This document shows, one piece after another, positions 48,053-57,208 of a stretch of 64,000 nt of DNA; positions within the stretch are counted from its first letter, which is position 1; every line of letters starts with the position of its first letter. The notes beneath the pieces were generated by a model. That model was not told the DNA's origin and searched no databases. It worked only from the letters and a program-made list of their open reading frames with translations. The translations under genes and the position numbers were made by a program. The DNA lies in assembly GCF_030418305.1 (NCBI RefSeq), contig NZ_JAUHPX010000005.1, positions 239,867 through 303,866 on the forward strand, written 5' to 3'. The DNA is from Demequina lignilytica. GTDB taxonomy: Bacteria; Actinomycetota; Actinomycetes; Actinomycetales; Demequinaceae.

Positions 48053-49462
48053 ATGCCGCTGCTGCGGACGGTGCGCGACGCCGTCGGCGACTGGATCGAC
48101 CGGGTCGGCCTCGAGGCCCCCGCCCGGCTCGCTCTGGCCGCCTTCGGCATGGTGATCCTGCTGTTCACCGGCCTGCTGTCGCTGCCCGCCGCGACCCAGT
48201 CGGGGCAGCGCGCGCCGTTCGTCGACGCGCTCTTCACCGCGACCTCGGCGGTCTGCGTCACGGGCCTGGTCACGGTCGACACGGGCAGCTACTGGTCCGG
48301 CTTCGGCCAGGGCGTCATCCTCATCGCGATCAAGGTCGGCGGCCTCGGGATCATGACGCTGGCCTCGCTGCTCGGCCTCGCGGTCTCGCGACGCATCGGC
48401 CTCACCCAGCGCATCCTCGCCGCCGGCGAGGCGCGCGCGACGGGGCTGGGCGACGTCAAGCACCTGCTGCGCACGATCGTGATCGTGTCCACCGTGACGG
48501 AGCTGAGCATCGCGTTCGTGCTGTTCTGGCGGCTGCTCGCCCACCACGAGCACCTTCCGACCGCCATCTGGCACGCGATCTTCTACGGCATCTCCGCGTT
48601 CAACAACGCCGGCTTCACGCCGGACCCCAACGGCATCGTGCCGTTCGCCGGGGACCCGTGGTTCCGCATGCCGATCGCGCTGGGCGTCTTCGTCGGCGGG
48701 CTCGGCTTCCCCGTGTTCCTCAACCTCATCCGCGCGTGGCGGCGACCCGCCGAGTGGTCGCTGCACACCAAGCTCACCATCGTGATGGTGATGCTGCTCT
48801 CCGTGATCTCCGCGGGGCTCCTGGCGCTGTTCGAGTGGAACAACCCGAACACCCTCGGCCAGTACCACCAGTCCACGCGCTTCTGGCAGACGCTGTTCAT
48901 CTCCGTCAACCAGAGATCCGGCGGCTTCTCCGCGATCGACCACGGACAGATGCACGAGCACACGTGGCTGCTCGAGGACGTGCTGATGTTCATCGGCGGC
49001 GGGTCGGGCGGCACCGCGGGCGGCATCCGCGTGACCACGGTGGCCGTGCTGATCCTCGCGATCTGGGCGGAGGCGCGCGGCCGTCGCGACATCGAGGCCT
49101 ACGGCAAGCGCATCGGCACCGAGGTGCTCCGGCTCGCGGTCGCGGTGACGATCATCTCCCTCGCCTTCGTGATCATCGGAGCGGGCGTGGTGCTCGCCCA
49201 GACCACCGGGACGGTGCTGCCGTACCGGCCCGACACGGTCGGGTTGAGGCTGGACGAGGTGCTGTTCGAGGTCGTCTCCGCCTACGCGACCTGCGGCCTG
49301 TCGACCGGGATCACGGGGCATCTGCCCGCCGATGCCAAGCTGACCTTGACCATACTGATGTTCGTGGGACGTCTCGGATCGGTGACCATCGCCGCGGCGC
49401 TCGCCCTCAACCGCCAGCGGCGCGTGATCCGCTACCCGTCAGAAAGGCCCCTCATTGGCTAG
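48053..49462 (+). CDS. ktrB: TrkH/KtrB-family potassium channel subunit
   Basis: A 469-residue membrane protein of four repeated M1-P-M2 units. Selectivity filters appear at TSAVCVTGLVTV, SAFNNAGFTP, VNQRSGGFSAI and ATCGLSTGI. It moves K+ with Na+ or protons under control of the next gene. The ATG at 48053 follows AGGAGAGG; the frame is open to 47975, but that region lacks a ribosome site. Confidence 0.93.
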   Translation: MPLLRTVRDAVGDWIDRVGLEAPARLALAAFGMVILLFTGLLSLPAATQSGQRAPFVDALFTATSAVCVTGLVTVDTGSYWSGFGQGVILIAIKVGGLGIMTLASLLGLAVSRRIGLTQRILAAGEARATGLGDVKHLLRTIVIVSTVTELSIAFVLFWRLLAHHEHLPTAIWHAIFYGISAFNNAGFTPDPNGIVPFAGDPWFRMPIALGVFVGGLGFPVFLNLIRAWRRPAEWSLHTKLTIVMVMLLSVISAGLLALFEWNNPNTLGQYHQSTRFWQTLFISVNQRSGGFSAIDHGQMHEHTWLLEDVLMFIGGGSGGTAGGIRVTTVAVLILAIWAEARGRRDIEAYGKRIGTEVLRLAVAVTIISLAFVIIGAGVVLAQTTGTVLPYRPDTVGLRLDEVLFEVVSAYATCGLSTGITGHLPADAKLTLTILMFVGRLGSVTIAAALALNRQRRVIRYPSERPLIG

Positions 49463-50120
49463 CAACGACAAGGACCGCCAGGGAGTGCTGGTGTTCGGGC
49501 TCGGACGCTTCGGCTCCGCGCTCGCGGACACGCTCGACTCCATGGACATCGAGGTGCTCGCGGTCGAGCGCGACCCCGACGTGGTCGAGCGCTGGTCGAA
49601 GCGCCTGCCGTGCGTCGAGGCGGACGGCGCGGACCCGCGCGCCCTCGATCAGATCGGTGCCGCCGACTTCGCGGCCGCGGTCGTCGGGGTCGGCACCTCG
49701 CTGGAGGCGTCGGTGCTGATCACCGGCAACCTGGTGGACATCGGCATCCCGGAGATCTGGGCCAAGGCGACGTCCGTCGAGCACAAGCGCATCCTCGAGC
49801 GGATCGGCGCGCACCACGTGGTGCTCCCGGAGTCCGACGCCGGCGCGCGCGTCGCCCACTCGGTGGGCGGCACCATGCTCGACTACATCGACATCGAGGA
49901 CGGCTTCACGATCGTCAAGATGCGCACCCCCAAGGAGACCCACCACTTCACGCTGGACAAGCTGGGACTGCAGGAGAAGTACGGCGTGCACGTGGTCGGC
50001 ATCAAGGGTCCGGGACGCGCCTTCGAGTACGCGACGCCCGACACCCTGCTCGGTCCGGACGACATCCTGGTGGTCGCGGGCGAGGGCGAGCTGCTCGAGA
50101 GGTTCGCGAAGCGTCCCTGA
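49455..50120 (+). CDS. ktrA: KtrA/TrkA-family RCK regulator of potassium uptake
   Basis: A 221-residue cytoplasmic gating subunit. The Rossmann fold VLVFGLGRFGSALADTL binds nucleotide (ATP/NADH), followed by the acidic VLAVERDPDVVE strand end, then an RCK_C domain from about residue 140 that can bind c-di-AMP in other actinobacteria and firmicutes. It starts with TTG and overlaps ktrB by 8 nt. Confidence 0.93.
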   Translation: MASNDKDRQGVLVFGLGRFGSALADTLDSMDIEVLAVERDPDVVERWSKRLPCVEADGADPRALDQIGAADFAAAVVGVGTSLEASVLITGNLVDIGIPEIWAKATSVEHKRILERIGAHHVVLPESDAGARVAHSVGGTMLDYIDIEDGFTIVKMRTPKETHHFTLDKLGLQEKYGVHVVGIKGPGRAFEYATPDTLLGPDDILVVAGEGELLERFAKRP

Positions 50121-50141
50121 GCCTCACGCTCCCCCTGCCTC

Positions 50142-50239
50142 GGACACTGCGCACCGATCGACCGGCGACACGCCGGAGCGCGGCGACCGTTCAGGGCCGA
50201 CACGCCGCAGACCCAGGACCAGGTCCGTGCGGACTGTCC
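50142..50239 (+). repeat. Intergenic inverted-repeat element, copy B (98 bp)
   Basis: Left end GGACACTGCGCACCGATC pairs with right end GGTCCGTGCGGACTGTCC. The core GGGCCGACACGCCGCAGACC is shared with copies C and, reversed, D. It lies between the convergent ktrA and anti-sigma genes, where it could form a strong mRNA hairpin. Confidence 0.78.
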
Positions 50240-50270
50240 GTGTGGGAGCGGTCCGGGACGATGCTCGGGT

Positions 50271-50996
50271 TCAGCTCTCCAGGATGCCTCGCGTGATCGA
50301 GTCGCCGGAGTGGGTCGGATCGCCGTCCGCGGGCTCGACGGAGATGTCGACGATCGGGAAGCTCACCACGTCGTAGCCGGCGGGGATCTCGAACTCGCCG
50401 TGGTCGCCGGTCAGGAACCCGAGCGACACCATCCCGACCACGTCCGGATCGATCAGCCACACCTCGAGGGCGCCGTCGGGGTCGCTCGGCACGGTCGTGT
50501 CGACCACGAGCACCTCCGTGCCGTCGGAGCGCTGCTCGACGCGCGCGGTGCCGGCGTCCGCCTCGCTCGCGAGATCGGACAGCGCCGCCTGGGCGACGAG
50601 CGTCTGCTCGGGCACCGTGTCGCGGGTGAGCAGGGAGATCCCGAAGGCGCCGATCACGACCCCGGCGGCTGCGGCCGCCCCGACCACCCACGGGCGGAAC
50701 ATGTGGCCAGGCTCGCGGCGTCGACGCGCGCCGCGAGCGGCGGTCAGCGGCACCACGGGGGCCGGACGCGGCTCCGCCTCCGACGCCACCTCGGCCGCGA
50801 TCCCGGCCCACACCGACGTCGGCGGCGCGACCAGCGGGCCGGACGTCCCGGCGTCGACCAGGCTCGCCGCGGTCGCGCGCAGCGCCGACAGCTCGCGCGC
50901 GCACGTGTCGCAGGACTCGACGTGCGTCGCGTCCGCCGCATCGACCGGCTCGCCGAGCGCGAGCGCGGCGAGAGTCTCGTCGTCACAGTGACGCAT
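50271..50996 (-). CDS. rskA: RskA-type anti-sigma factor
   Basis: A 241-residue membrane anti-sigma factor. The zinc-binding HxxxCxxC is HVESCDTC near residue 25; a single helix (WVVGAAAAAGVVIGAFGISLL, near residue 105) follows a basic stretch, and the extracytoplasmic RskA domain ends LVVDTTVPSDPDGALEVWLIDP ... SITRGILES. It starts within the sigma gene (14-nt overlap), so both are made in balance. The extracytoplasmic domain resembles the C-terminus of the fusion protein at 53389, so the two are paralogues. Confidence 0.92.
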   Translation of the reverse strand: MRHCDDETLAALALGEPVDAADATHVESCDTCARELSALRATAASLVDAGTSGPLVAPPTSVWAGIAAEVASEAEPRPAPVVPLTAARGARRRREPGHMFRPWVVGAAAAAGVVIGAFGISLLTRDTVPEQTLVAQAALSDLASEADAGTARVEQRSDGTEVLVVDTTVPSDPDGALEVWLIDPDVVGMVSLGFLTGDHGEFEIPAGYDVVSFPIVDISVEPADGDPTHSGDSITRGILES

Positions 50997-51576
50997 CGGC
51001 GGCCTCCAATCCTCGTCTGAGCGCCAGCAGCGACCGGCGCAGGTGGCTCTTCACGGTGCCGAGCGGCATCTGGAGCCGTTCGGCGATCTGCTCGTGGGTG
51101 CGTCCCTCGAAGAACGCGAGGGACACGATCTGGTCGCGTGGCGGCCCGAGCCTCTCGACCTCGCCCCGCACCAGTATCCGCTCGGTCTCCGCCGCGAGCG
51201 GGTCGGCGATCGCGGGTGGCGACTCGTCCCGCACCGCCTCGAGCCGACGGCGCTCGCGCGTCCGCGCCTCGAGCGCATCCGCGATGCGGCGGCGAGCGAT
51301 GCCGACCACCCACCCGCGCGCGGAGCCACGGTCCGGATCGTAGCCCTCACGTGTCCGCCAGGCGGAGACGAAGGTCTGCTGGGTGACATCCTCCGCCTCC
51401 GTCGCGTCGCCGAGCGCGCGGAGCGCCAGCGTGTGGACGAGCGGCGAGACGGACCGGTAGAGCCGTTCGAGCGAGCCCTCGGCGCCGGCGGCGAACTCGT
51501 GGTCGAGGGCACGGTCGTCGGGGCGGTCGGCCCCGACTGCGGTGTCCGCCACCATCTCCACCCTCGCGATCGTCAT
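50983..51576 (-). CDS. sigK: ECF RNA polymerase sigma factor (SigK-like)
   Basis: A 197-residue sigma factor. Region 2 is SPLVHTLALRALGDATEAEDVTQQTFVSAWRT followed by DPDRGSARGWVVGIARRRIADALEAR; region 4 is LAFFEGRTHEQIAERLQMPLGTVKSHLRRSLLALRRGL. It is close to the SigK family, whose mycobacterial member controls secreted antigens with RskA. Here it directly follows the sortase gene (ATGA overlap) and precedes its anti-sigma, so it probably controls its own operon. The ATG at 51576 is chosen; an ATG seven codons later is possible. Confidence 0.92.
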   Translation of the reverse strand: MTIARVEMVADTAVGADRPDDRALDHEFAAGAEGSLERLYRSVSPLVHTLALRALGDATEAEDVTQQTFVSAWRTREGYDPDRGSARGWVVGIARRRIADALEARTRERRRLEAVRDESPPAIADPLAAETERILVRGEVERLGPPRDQIVSLAFFEGRTHEQIAERLQMPLGTVKSHLRRSLLALRRGLEAADASL

Positions 51577-52229
51577 CGACCGTCCTCCGGGAAGGCCCAG
51601 ACCAGGACGTTGTCCTCGTAATGTCGCACATCGGCGTCCCAACGTCCACCACACGTCACCAGCACGAGCGCCCCCTCGGCGGCCCCGAACACCACCGAGA
51701 AGTCGACCTCGCGCTTGGACGTCTGCTGGACACGATCGACCTGGTAGACCACGACCGAGCCGTCCGTGAGCTCGACCTCGACCCGATCGCCCGGCCGCGC
51801 CTCCCGCAGCGAGGCGAAGGGACCACGGCCGATCACCCCGTCGTCGACGTGCGCGGCGATCACCGCGTTCTGGCCCTCACGAAGGCCGCCGCCGGGGTTT
51901 CCTCCGGCACGGAACCAGCCCGCCTCCGCGGCGCTCTCCCGGAGCTCCATGCCGCCGTCGGCGTCGAGTCCCACGCCGAGGACCGCCATGTCGATCTCGA
52001 GCCGGGGGACCCGCAGGCCCGACGGCGTCGGCGCGACCGCGAGGTCCTCGGCGGCCGCCGACGCGACGGGGATCTCGCCCGTGACCACGCGTGCGTTGAC
52101 CGGAGCCTGGACCTCCGCGAGGAGGGGCGCGTCGGGAGCGCCCGCCGGGGACGGCGGAGCGGACGACGGTGCGGCGGCACAGGCGGACAGCGCCAGCGTC
52201 GCGGCGAGGACCACGGCGAGCGTTCGCAT
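51573..52229 (-). CDS. Class F sortase (exported)
   Basis: A 218-residue transpeptidase. The N-terminal signal ends in LSAC, so it looks like a lipoprotein, unlike most sortases, which are anchored by a helix. The catalytic residues are His in IAAHVDD, Cys in LVTCGG and Arg in DADVRHYEDNV. Class F enzymes are typical of actinobacteria and poorly understood. Its likely partner is the DUF4397 protein encoded just upstream. Confidence 0.87.
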   Translation of the reverse strand: MRTLAVVLAATLALSACAAAPSSAPPSPAGAPDAPLLAEVQAPVNARVVTGEIPVASAAAEDLAVAPTPSGLRVPRLEIDMAVLGVGLDADGGMELRESAAEAGWFRAGGNPGGGLREGQNAVIAAHVDDGVIGRGPFASLREARPGDRVEVELTDGSVVVYQVDRVQQTSKREVDFSVVFGAAEGALVLVTCGGRWDADVRHYEDNVLVWAFPEDGR

Positions 52230-52256
52230 CGTCCTCCTCCTCTCGGGACGGCCCGT

Positions 52257-52290
52257 GCGGGGCGCACCCCGGGGGATGGGTGCGCCCCGC
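52257..52290 (-). terminator. 13-bp hairpin between the DUF4397 and sortase genes
   Basis: GCGGGGCGCACCC pairs perfectly with GGGTGCGCCCCGC around an 8-base loop. It lies 13 bp after the DUF4397 stop and 28 bp before the sortase start. It may reduce read-through so that the surface protein is made in excess over sortase and sigma. Confidence 0.6.
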
Positions 52291-52303
52291 CTGTCGGTGA
52301 CGG

Positions 52304-53116
52304 TCAGCGGCGGACGAGCACCGCGCGGGTGGCGAGGCCGGCCGCGACCACCATGCCGGCGCCGACGACGATCAGCGCGAGCGGTGCGCCCGACGAGTCG
52401 GCGGCGAGGCCCTGCGTGCCGGCGCTCACCGAGGTGGGCATCGCGGCGTGCGTGGCGACGGTCTGGACGGCGACGGCGAGGTTGCCGTCCGCGGCGGAGC
52501 CCCAGGCGTAGACGATGGTGTTGGTCGCCTCGGTCACGGGCACGTCCGTGGGCCCGAGCACCGGGTCGGTCTCGCCGGTCAGCGAGACCGCGGCCTCGTA
52601 GGTGGCGGCGGGCAGGTCCGCCATGACCTCGTCGGGGTTGGCGAGGTTCTCGAAGGCGACCTCGCCGTTCGCCCACACGTCGACGGCCGGCGCGGCGGCC
52701 ACGTGGCGGACCGTGAGGCGGCCCTCGCCGGAGGCGGTCTCGGAGATGTCGTTGGTGAAGAGGTTCGCGGTCGGGTTGCCGTCCGCGTCGAGGTGGGCCA
52801 CGGCGGTGTAGCTCATCCCCTCCTCGAGGGGGAGGTCGATCGGGCCGAGCACGGGCGACGAGTCGTCGGCCGCGTCCGAGGCGGTGATCGCCACGGAGTA
52901 CGTGCCGGGCGCGAGCTCGAGCGGGCCGGCCAGGTCGCCCGGGGCGAAGTCGTCGAGCGTGAGGGCGCCGTCGACGTAGACGTCGACGGTCAGGTCGGGG
53001 ACGCCGTGGAGGACCGACAGCTCGGCCATCCCGTCCTCCACCGCGAAGGCGGGGGCGGCCACGCCCGCCGCGAGCAGGGTGCCGGCAGCGGCGCCGGCGA
53101 AGATCGAAGTGCGCAT
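52304..53116 (-). CDS. DUF4397 surface protein, likely sortase-associated
   Basis: A 270-residue exported protein. A signal peptide (to AAPAFA, residue about 25) is followed by two related DUF4397 units (LSVLHGVPDLTVDVYVDGALTLDDF, and LTVRHVAAAPAVDVWANGEVAFENL), a spacer (SAGTQGLAADSSG), then a C-terminal helix (APLALIVVGAGMVVAAGLATRAVL) ending VRR. This is the layout of a cell-wall sorting signal, but no LPXTG is present. It is the first gene of the sortase-sigma-anti-sigma operon and probably the main product that sigma controls. AGGAG precedes the ATG. Confidence 0.87.
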   Translation of the reverse strand: MRTSIFAGAAAGTLLAAGVAAPAFAVEDGMAELSVLHGVPDLTVDVYVDGALTLDDFAPGDLAGPLELAPGTYSVAITASDAADDSSPVLGPIDLPLEEGMSYTAVAHLDADGNPTANLFTNDISETASGEGRLTVRHVAAAPAVDVWANGEVAFENLANPDEVMADLPAATYEAAVSLTGETDPVLGPTDVPVTEATNTIVYAWGSAADGNLAVAVQTVATHAAMPTSVSAGTQGLAADSSGAPLALIVVGAGMVVAAGLATRAVLVRR

Positions 53117-53252
53117 GATGGTGCTCCTCTCTCGGGCCGCCGCCGGGGTGCGACGTGCCTTCACCCCGTACTTCCGGCCGGGGGCCCGGTTCGGATGCAC
53201 CCTCGCGAGATTATGCTCACAGCGAACAAGGCTCGCGTCGCCTCCCCACCCT

Positions 53253-53348
53253 GGACACCCGCACCGAATCCGTGGCGACACGCGGGCGAGAGCGGGTGGA
53301 CGGCAGCGACACGCCGCAGACCCGGGACCAGGTCGGTGCGGAGTGTCC
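53253..53348 (+). repeat. Intergenic inverted-repeat element, copy C (96 bp)
   Basis: Left end GGACACCCGCACCGAATCC pairs with right end GGTCGGTGCGGAGTGTCC. The core AGCGACACGCCGCAGACC matches copy B. It lies between the end of the sigma/anti-sigma fusion gene and the start of the DUF4397 operon. Confidence 0.78.
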
Positions 53349-53388
53349 GGGGGGGGCGGGGAGCGGTGGGTGGGGACGATGCGCGGGA

Positions 53389-54579
53389 TCAGCCGAGCAC
53401 GCCGCGGGCGACGATCTCCCCGGTCCGGGTGGCGTCCCCGTCCCACGGCTCCTTCGAGATCTGCACGAGCGCCCCGTCGAGGTCGCCGAGCGAGACCGGC
53501 ACCAGCACCGAGTAGTGCGCGCTCGTCAGCGTGCCCAGCGAGACCGGGCCGTCGACACCGTCGACCGTGACCCAGATCTCGAGGTAACCGTCGGGATACT
53601 CCGAGTACCGACCCTCGACCACGAGCACCTGCGCACCGTCGTCCTGCACCTCGACCCACGCCCGTCCCGCGTCCACGCCGCGCTCACGGGGATCGGTGAG
53701 CGACGCCGACACCCCCATCTCGCGGTCGGGCTCGATCAGCAGCTGCGAGACCACCACCGCGAGGCCGGCGACCAGGCCGGAGAGCACCACCGCGACGGTC
53801 ATGAGCATGGTCCGGCGTCGCGCGGCCCGCGCGGCCGCCAGGCGGGCCTCCTCGCGCCAGTCGGGCTCCGGCTCCGCCCCCTCGCCCGCCTCGATCCCCG
53901 CGACCAGCTCGTCCCACAGGCCCGCGCGCGGCGCGAGGACAGGGGCCGAGGCCGGCATGCGGGTGATCGCGCCGACCAGGTCGTTGAGCCCCCGCCAGAC
54001 GTCCTTGCACTCCTTGCATCCCGCCAGGTGCGCCCCGTGGCCGTCCGCGACGCGCCCACGCACCGCCCGCATGGCAAGCGTCTCCACCGGCGCGTGCTCG
54101 CCTTCCAGCCGGGGACCGGTCCACAGGGCGAGCACCGCGTCGCGCAGCCGCTCGTCCAGCTCCTGCTCGGAGATCCCGGTCATCATCGCGAGCTCGTAGC
54201 GCGGGTCGCCGTGCACGAAGGCCCGTTCGAGCAGCGCACGGTCGTCCTCCGACAGCGTCTCCATCGAGCACCGCAGGAGGATCCGATCGGCCTCGGCGAC
54301 CACCGCGCGGGAGTCGGTCACCGGCTCCGCTCCGACATCACCGTCGTCGAGCGCGGCAAGCTTGGCGCGCACCCGACGCTCCAGGTCGCCCGTGATGCGA
54401 TCGGCCGCGTCGTGCAGCAGCAGCCGCGCCTCGAGCGGGGACTCCGAGGCCGCCGCCGCCGCGAACACGCGTCGCACGACGTCCTCCGCCTCCTCGACGG
54501 AGCCGAGCGCGCGCAGGGCGAGCGTGTGGACCAGCGGACCGGTCTCCCGGTACGCCTCCTCCCACGCGGCCTGCGTCAT
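53389..54579 (-). CDS. Fusion of a degenerate ECF sigma factor with an RskA-type anti-sigma factor
   Basis: A 396-residue single frame. Residues 1-155 align with the sigma factor at 50983: GPLVHTLALRALGSVEEAEDV is nearly the same as its region 2, but the region 2.3/2.4 block (residues 40-75) has lost the tryptophan and basic pattern, and the region 4 recognition helix is acidic (SEQELDERLRDAVL in place of LGTVKSHLRRSLL). Residues 180-200 hold an intact anti-sigma zinc motif (His184, Cys188, Cys191). Residues 258-282 span the membrane, and 290-396 are an RskA outer domain (LVVEGRYSEYPDGYLEIWV) matching that of the anti-sigma at 50271. GGGGGAGGG precedes the ATG. It is probably a regulator that cannot direct transcription itself. 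Confidence 0.85.
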   Translation of the reverse strand: MTQAAWEEAYRETGPLVHTLALRALGSVEEAEDVVRRVFAAAAASESPLEARLLLHDAADRITGDLERRVRAKLAALDDGDVGAEPVTDSRAVVAEADRILLRCSMETLSEDDRALLERAFVHGDPRYELAMMTGISEQELDERLRDAVLALWTGPRLEGEHAPVETLAMRAVRGRVADGHGAHLAGCKECKDVWRGLNDLVGAITRMPASAPVLAPRAGLWDELVAGIEAGEGAEPEPDWREEARLAAARAARRRTMLMTVAVVLSGLVAGLAVVVSQLLIEPDREMGVSASLTDPRERGVDAGRAWVEVQDDGAQVLVVEGRYSEYPDGYLEIWVTVDGVDGPVSLGTLTSAHYSVLVPVSLGDLDGALVQISKEPWDGDATRTGEIVARGVLG

Positions 54580-54669
54580 CGAGCCCTCCCCCGTTCCTCG
54601 GCAGTCTCTCACGCACCGTCCCCGGCCCCGCAAGACCTCGGTCACCCCCGCATCGTCCCTGCACAGAGC

Positions 54670-54703
54670 CGAGGGCCGCCACCCCGGCGGGTGGCGGCCC
54701 TCG
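54670..54703 (-). terminator. Strong 15-bp hairpin after the cellobiose phosphorylase gene
   Basis: CGAGGGCCGCCACCC, a four-base loop (CGGC) and GGGTGGCGGCCCTCG form a perfect stem 18 bp past the phosphorylase stop. It separates that gene from the sigma/anti-sigma fusion on the same strand. Confidence 0.78.
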
Positions 54704-54721
54704 CGCGCGGCAGGCGAGCCG

Positions 54722-57145
54722 CTAGACCGTGGCGGTGACCTCGACCACCGCACCCGGGGCCGCGTACGGCACGAGCGTGCCGTCGATCGGCGTGCCGTCG
54801 ACGGTGAGCGACGCGCCCTTGCCGCCGGTGTTGGTCACGTGGATCACGTAGGTCGCACCCCGGATCTGACGGCGGACGGTGTACTCGGACACCTCCGCGC
54901 CGATGCACGGGTCGACCACCAGGCCGTCGTAGTCGGCGCGCACGCCCAGGAGGTACTGGGACACCGTGACGAAGTTCCACGAGGCCGTGCCGGTGAGCCA
55001 CGAGTTCTTGGCCTCGCCGTGACGCACCGCGTCCTTGCCGGCGATCATCTGCGCGTAGACGTACGGCTCGAGGCGGTGCACCTCGGACTGCTCCTCGCGG
55101 TAGGCCGGGGCGATCTGCTTCCAGTACTCCCACGCGAGCTCGGCGCGGCCCACCACGGTCTCCGCGATGATGATCCACGGGTTGTTGTGGCAGAAGATGC
55201 CCGCGTTCTCCTTGTAGCCCGGCGGGTACGTGGAGACCTCCCCGAGCTCCACCTTGTACTCGGTGAAGGCAGGGTTGAGCAGGACGATGCCGTGGGGCGT
55301 GTTGAGCCGCTCCCTCACCGAGTCGAGCGCCTGGACGGCCTTGCCGTCCTCGACGCCGATCCCGCCCATGATGCAGAAGCCCTGGGGCTCGATCCAGATC
55401 TTGCCCTCCGCGTTCGCGTCGGAGCCGACCGGGTTGCCGTAGTAGTCGTAGGCGCGCTTGAACCAGGCACCGTCCCAGCCGTGCTCGACGACGGCGTCCC
55501 GCATGTCGGCGATCGCCTTCTCCGCCCGGTCGGCCTCCGCATCGTCCCCTCGACGGCGCGCGAGCGCCGCGTAGTCGGGGCCGATCGCGCAGAACATCCC
55601 GGCGATGAACACCGACTCGGCCACGCCGCCGGTCTTGTTCCCCGTGGTCTGGAAGGACTCGCCCGGCTCGGTGGAGAAGCAGTTGAGGTTGAGGCAGTCG
55701 TTCCAGTCCGCGCGTCCGATGAGCGGCAGGCCGTGCGGCCCCGCCTTGAGGAGCGGGTGGTCGAAGGAGCGCTTGAGGTGCTCCATCAGGGTGGCGGCCT
55801 TCGACTCGTCGTTGTCGAACGGCACCATCTCATCGAGGATGCCGAAGTCGCCGGTCTCCTTGATGTAGGCGGAGACGCCCAGGATCAGCCACAGCGGGTC
55901 GTCGTTGAAGCCCGAGCCCAGGGTGTGGTTCCCGCGCTTGGTGAGCGGCTGGTACTGGTGGTACGCGCTGCCGTCCTCGAACTGCGTCGACGCGATGTCG
56001 ATGATGCGCTCGCGGGCACGCTCGGGCACCAGGTGGACGAAGCCGAGGAGGTCCTGCGAGGAGTCGCGGAAGCCCATGCCGCGGCCCATGCCGGTCTCGA
56101 AGTAGGACGCCGAGCGCGACATGTTGTACGTCACCATGCACTGGTACTGGTTCCAGATGTTGACCATCCGGTCGAGCTTCTCGTGGCTCGACTCGACCGT
56201 GTAGGAGCCGAGCAGGGTGGACCAGTGGTCGTTGAGGCGCGCGAACTCCGCGGCCGTCTGCTCCTCGGTCGCGAAGCGGGCCAGCAGCTCCTTGGCGCCG
56301 TCCTTGCGCACCACGCCGGGCGCCTCCCACTTGGCGTCGCGGGGGTTCTCCATGTAGCCGAGCGTGAAGGTGAAGCTCGTCGACTCGCCCGGCGCGAGGT
56401 CGACGTCCAGCTGGTGCGATGCGATCGGGTACCAGCCCGACGCCATCGAGCCGGTGGCCTGGCCCGCGTGCGGCACCGCGGCCTCGTCGAAGCCGTTGCC
56501 GAAGCCGAGGAACGCGTCGCGGTCCGTGTCGAAGCCCGCGATGGGGGCGTTGACGCCGTAGACCGCGTAGTGGTCGCGCCGCTCGCGGTACTCGGTGACG
56601 TGGTAGATCGCGCCGTCCTCGACCTCGACCTCGCCGATCGAGAGGTTGCGCTGGTAGTTGGTCTGGTCGTCCTCGGCGTTCCACAGGGCGAACTCAAGGA
56701 AGGAGAACAGGTTGACCGACTTGGCCGCATCCGACTCGTTGGTCAGCGTCACCTGGTGGATCTCGGCGTTGACGTCGACCGGCACGAACAGCAGCACCGA
56801 GGCCTTGAGCCCGCCGCGCGCGCCGGTGATGCGGGTGTATCCCATGCCGTGGCGGGCCTCGTAGAAGTCGAGCTCGCTCTTGTAGGGGCGGTAGCCGGGG
56901 CTCCACACGTCGCCGCCGTCGTTGATCGAGAAGTAGCGGCCGCCGTCGTCGACCGGCACGTTGTTGTAGCGGTAGCGCGTGAGGCGGCGCAGCTTCGCGT
57001 CGCGGTAGAAGCAGTACCCGCCGCCGGTGTTCGAGACCAGCCCGAAGAAGTCCTGGCTTCCCAGATAGTTGATCCACGGGTACGGCGTGTGGGGGGTGGT
57101 GATCACGTACTCGCGCGCTTCGTCGTCGAAGTGGCCGAACTGCAT
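54722..57145 (-). CDS. Cellobiose phosphorylase (GH94)
   Basis: An 807-residue cytoplasmic enzyme that splits cellobiose with phosphate into glucose 1-phosphate and glucose, saving ATP during cellulose use. It starts [20 protein letters not shown], and most of its length follows the Cellulomonas enzyme as I recall it. The catalytic acid Asp is in [11 protein letters not shown], and the phosphate/sugar sites lie around [20 protein letters not shown] and [22 protein letters not shown]. The ATG at 57145 is chosen over the open frame to 57388, which would run through the operators. It stands alone with its own promoter and terminator; no cellobiose transporter is in the window. Confidence 0.96.
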   Translation of the reverse strand: MQFGHFDDEAREYVITTPHTPYPWINYLGSQDFFGLVSNTGGGYCFYRDAKLRRLTRYRYNNVPVDDGGRYFSINDGGDVWSPGYRPYKSELDFYEARHGMGYTRITGARGGLKASVLLFVPVDVNAEIHQVTLTNESDAAKSVNLFSFLEFALWNAEDDQTNYQRNLSIGEVEVEDGAIYHVTEYRERRDHYAVYGVNAPIAGFDTDRDAFLGFGNGFDEAAVPHAGQATGSMASGWYPIASHQLDVDLAPGESTSFTFTLGYMENPRDAKWEAPGVVRKDGAKELLARFATEEQTAAEFARLNDHWSTLLGSYTVESSHEKLDRMVNIWNQYQCMVTYNMSRSASYFETGMGRGMGFRDSSQDLLGFVHLVPERARERIIDIASTQFEDGSAYHQYQPLTKRGNHTLGSGFNDDPLWLILGVSAYIKETGDFGILDEMVPFDNDESKAATLMEHLKRSFDHPLLKAGPHGLPLIGRADWNDCLNLNCFSTEPGESFQTTGNKTGGVAESVFIAGMFCAIGPDYAALARRRGDDAEADRAEKAIADMRDAVVEHGWDGAWFKRAYDYYGNPVGSDANAEGKIWIEPQGFCIMGGIGVEDGKAVQALDSVRERLNTPHGIVLLNPAFTEYKVELGEVSTYPPGYKENAGIFCHNNPWIIIAETVVGRAELAWEYWKQIAPAYREEQSEVHRLEPYVYAQMIAGKDAVRHGEAKNSWLTGTASWNFVTVSQYLLGVRADYDGLVVDPCIGAEVSEYTVRRQIRGATYVIHVTNTGGKGASLTVDGTPIDGTLVPYAAPGAVVEVTATV

Positions 57146-57201
57146 GGGTGAGCGCCTCTCTACTGGCGCGGACACCGCGCCGGGACCGTCATGTCGAGTA
57201 C

Positions 57202-57207
57202 ACCTTA
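57202..57207 (-). promoter_or_regulatory. Putative -10 box (TAAGGT) for cellobiose phosphorylase
   Basis: Minus-strand TAAGGT lies 57 bp upstream of the ATG at 57145. The 12-bp palindrome at 57209-57220 falls in its -35/-10 spacer, so a bound repressor would block RNA polymerase. Confidence 0.45.
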
Positions 57208-57208
57208 T

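Noticed and set aside
40597..50265. GACGATGCC at about 40597 and GACGATGCT at about 50256 as extra 10-mer copies
   Set aside because: They differ in the last base and were left out of the count, as were five GACGATGCG sites lacking the first G (1345, 5254, 7262, 8252, 18958).
53389..54579. Sigma/anti-sigma fusion as a sequencing artefact or pseudogene
   Set aside because: One frame with good ribosome site, intact zinc ligands and outer domain; the degenerate part is specific to DNA-recognition surfaces rather than random decay.
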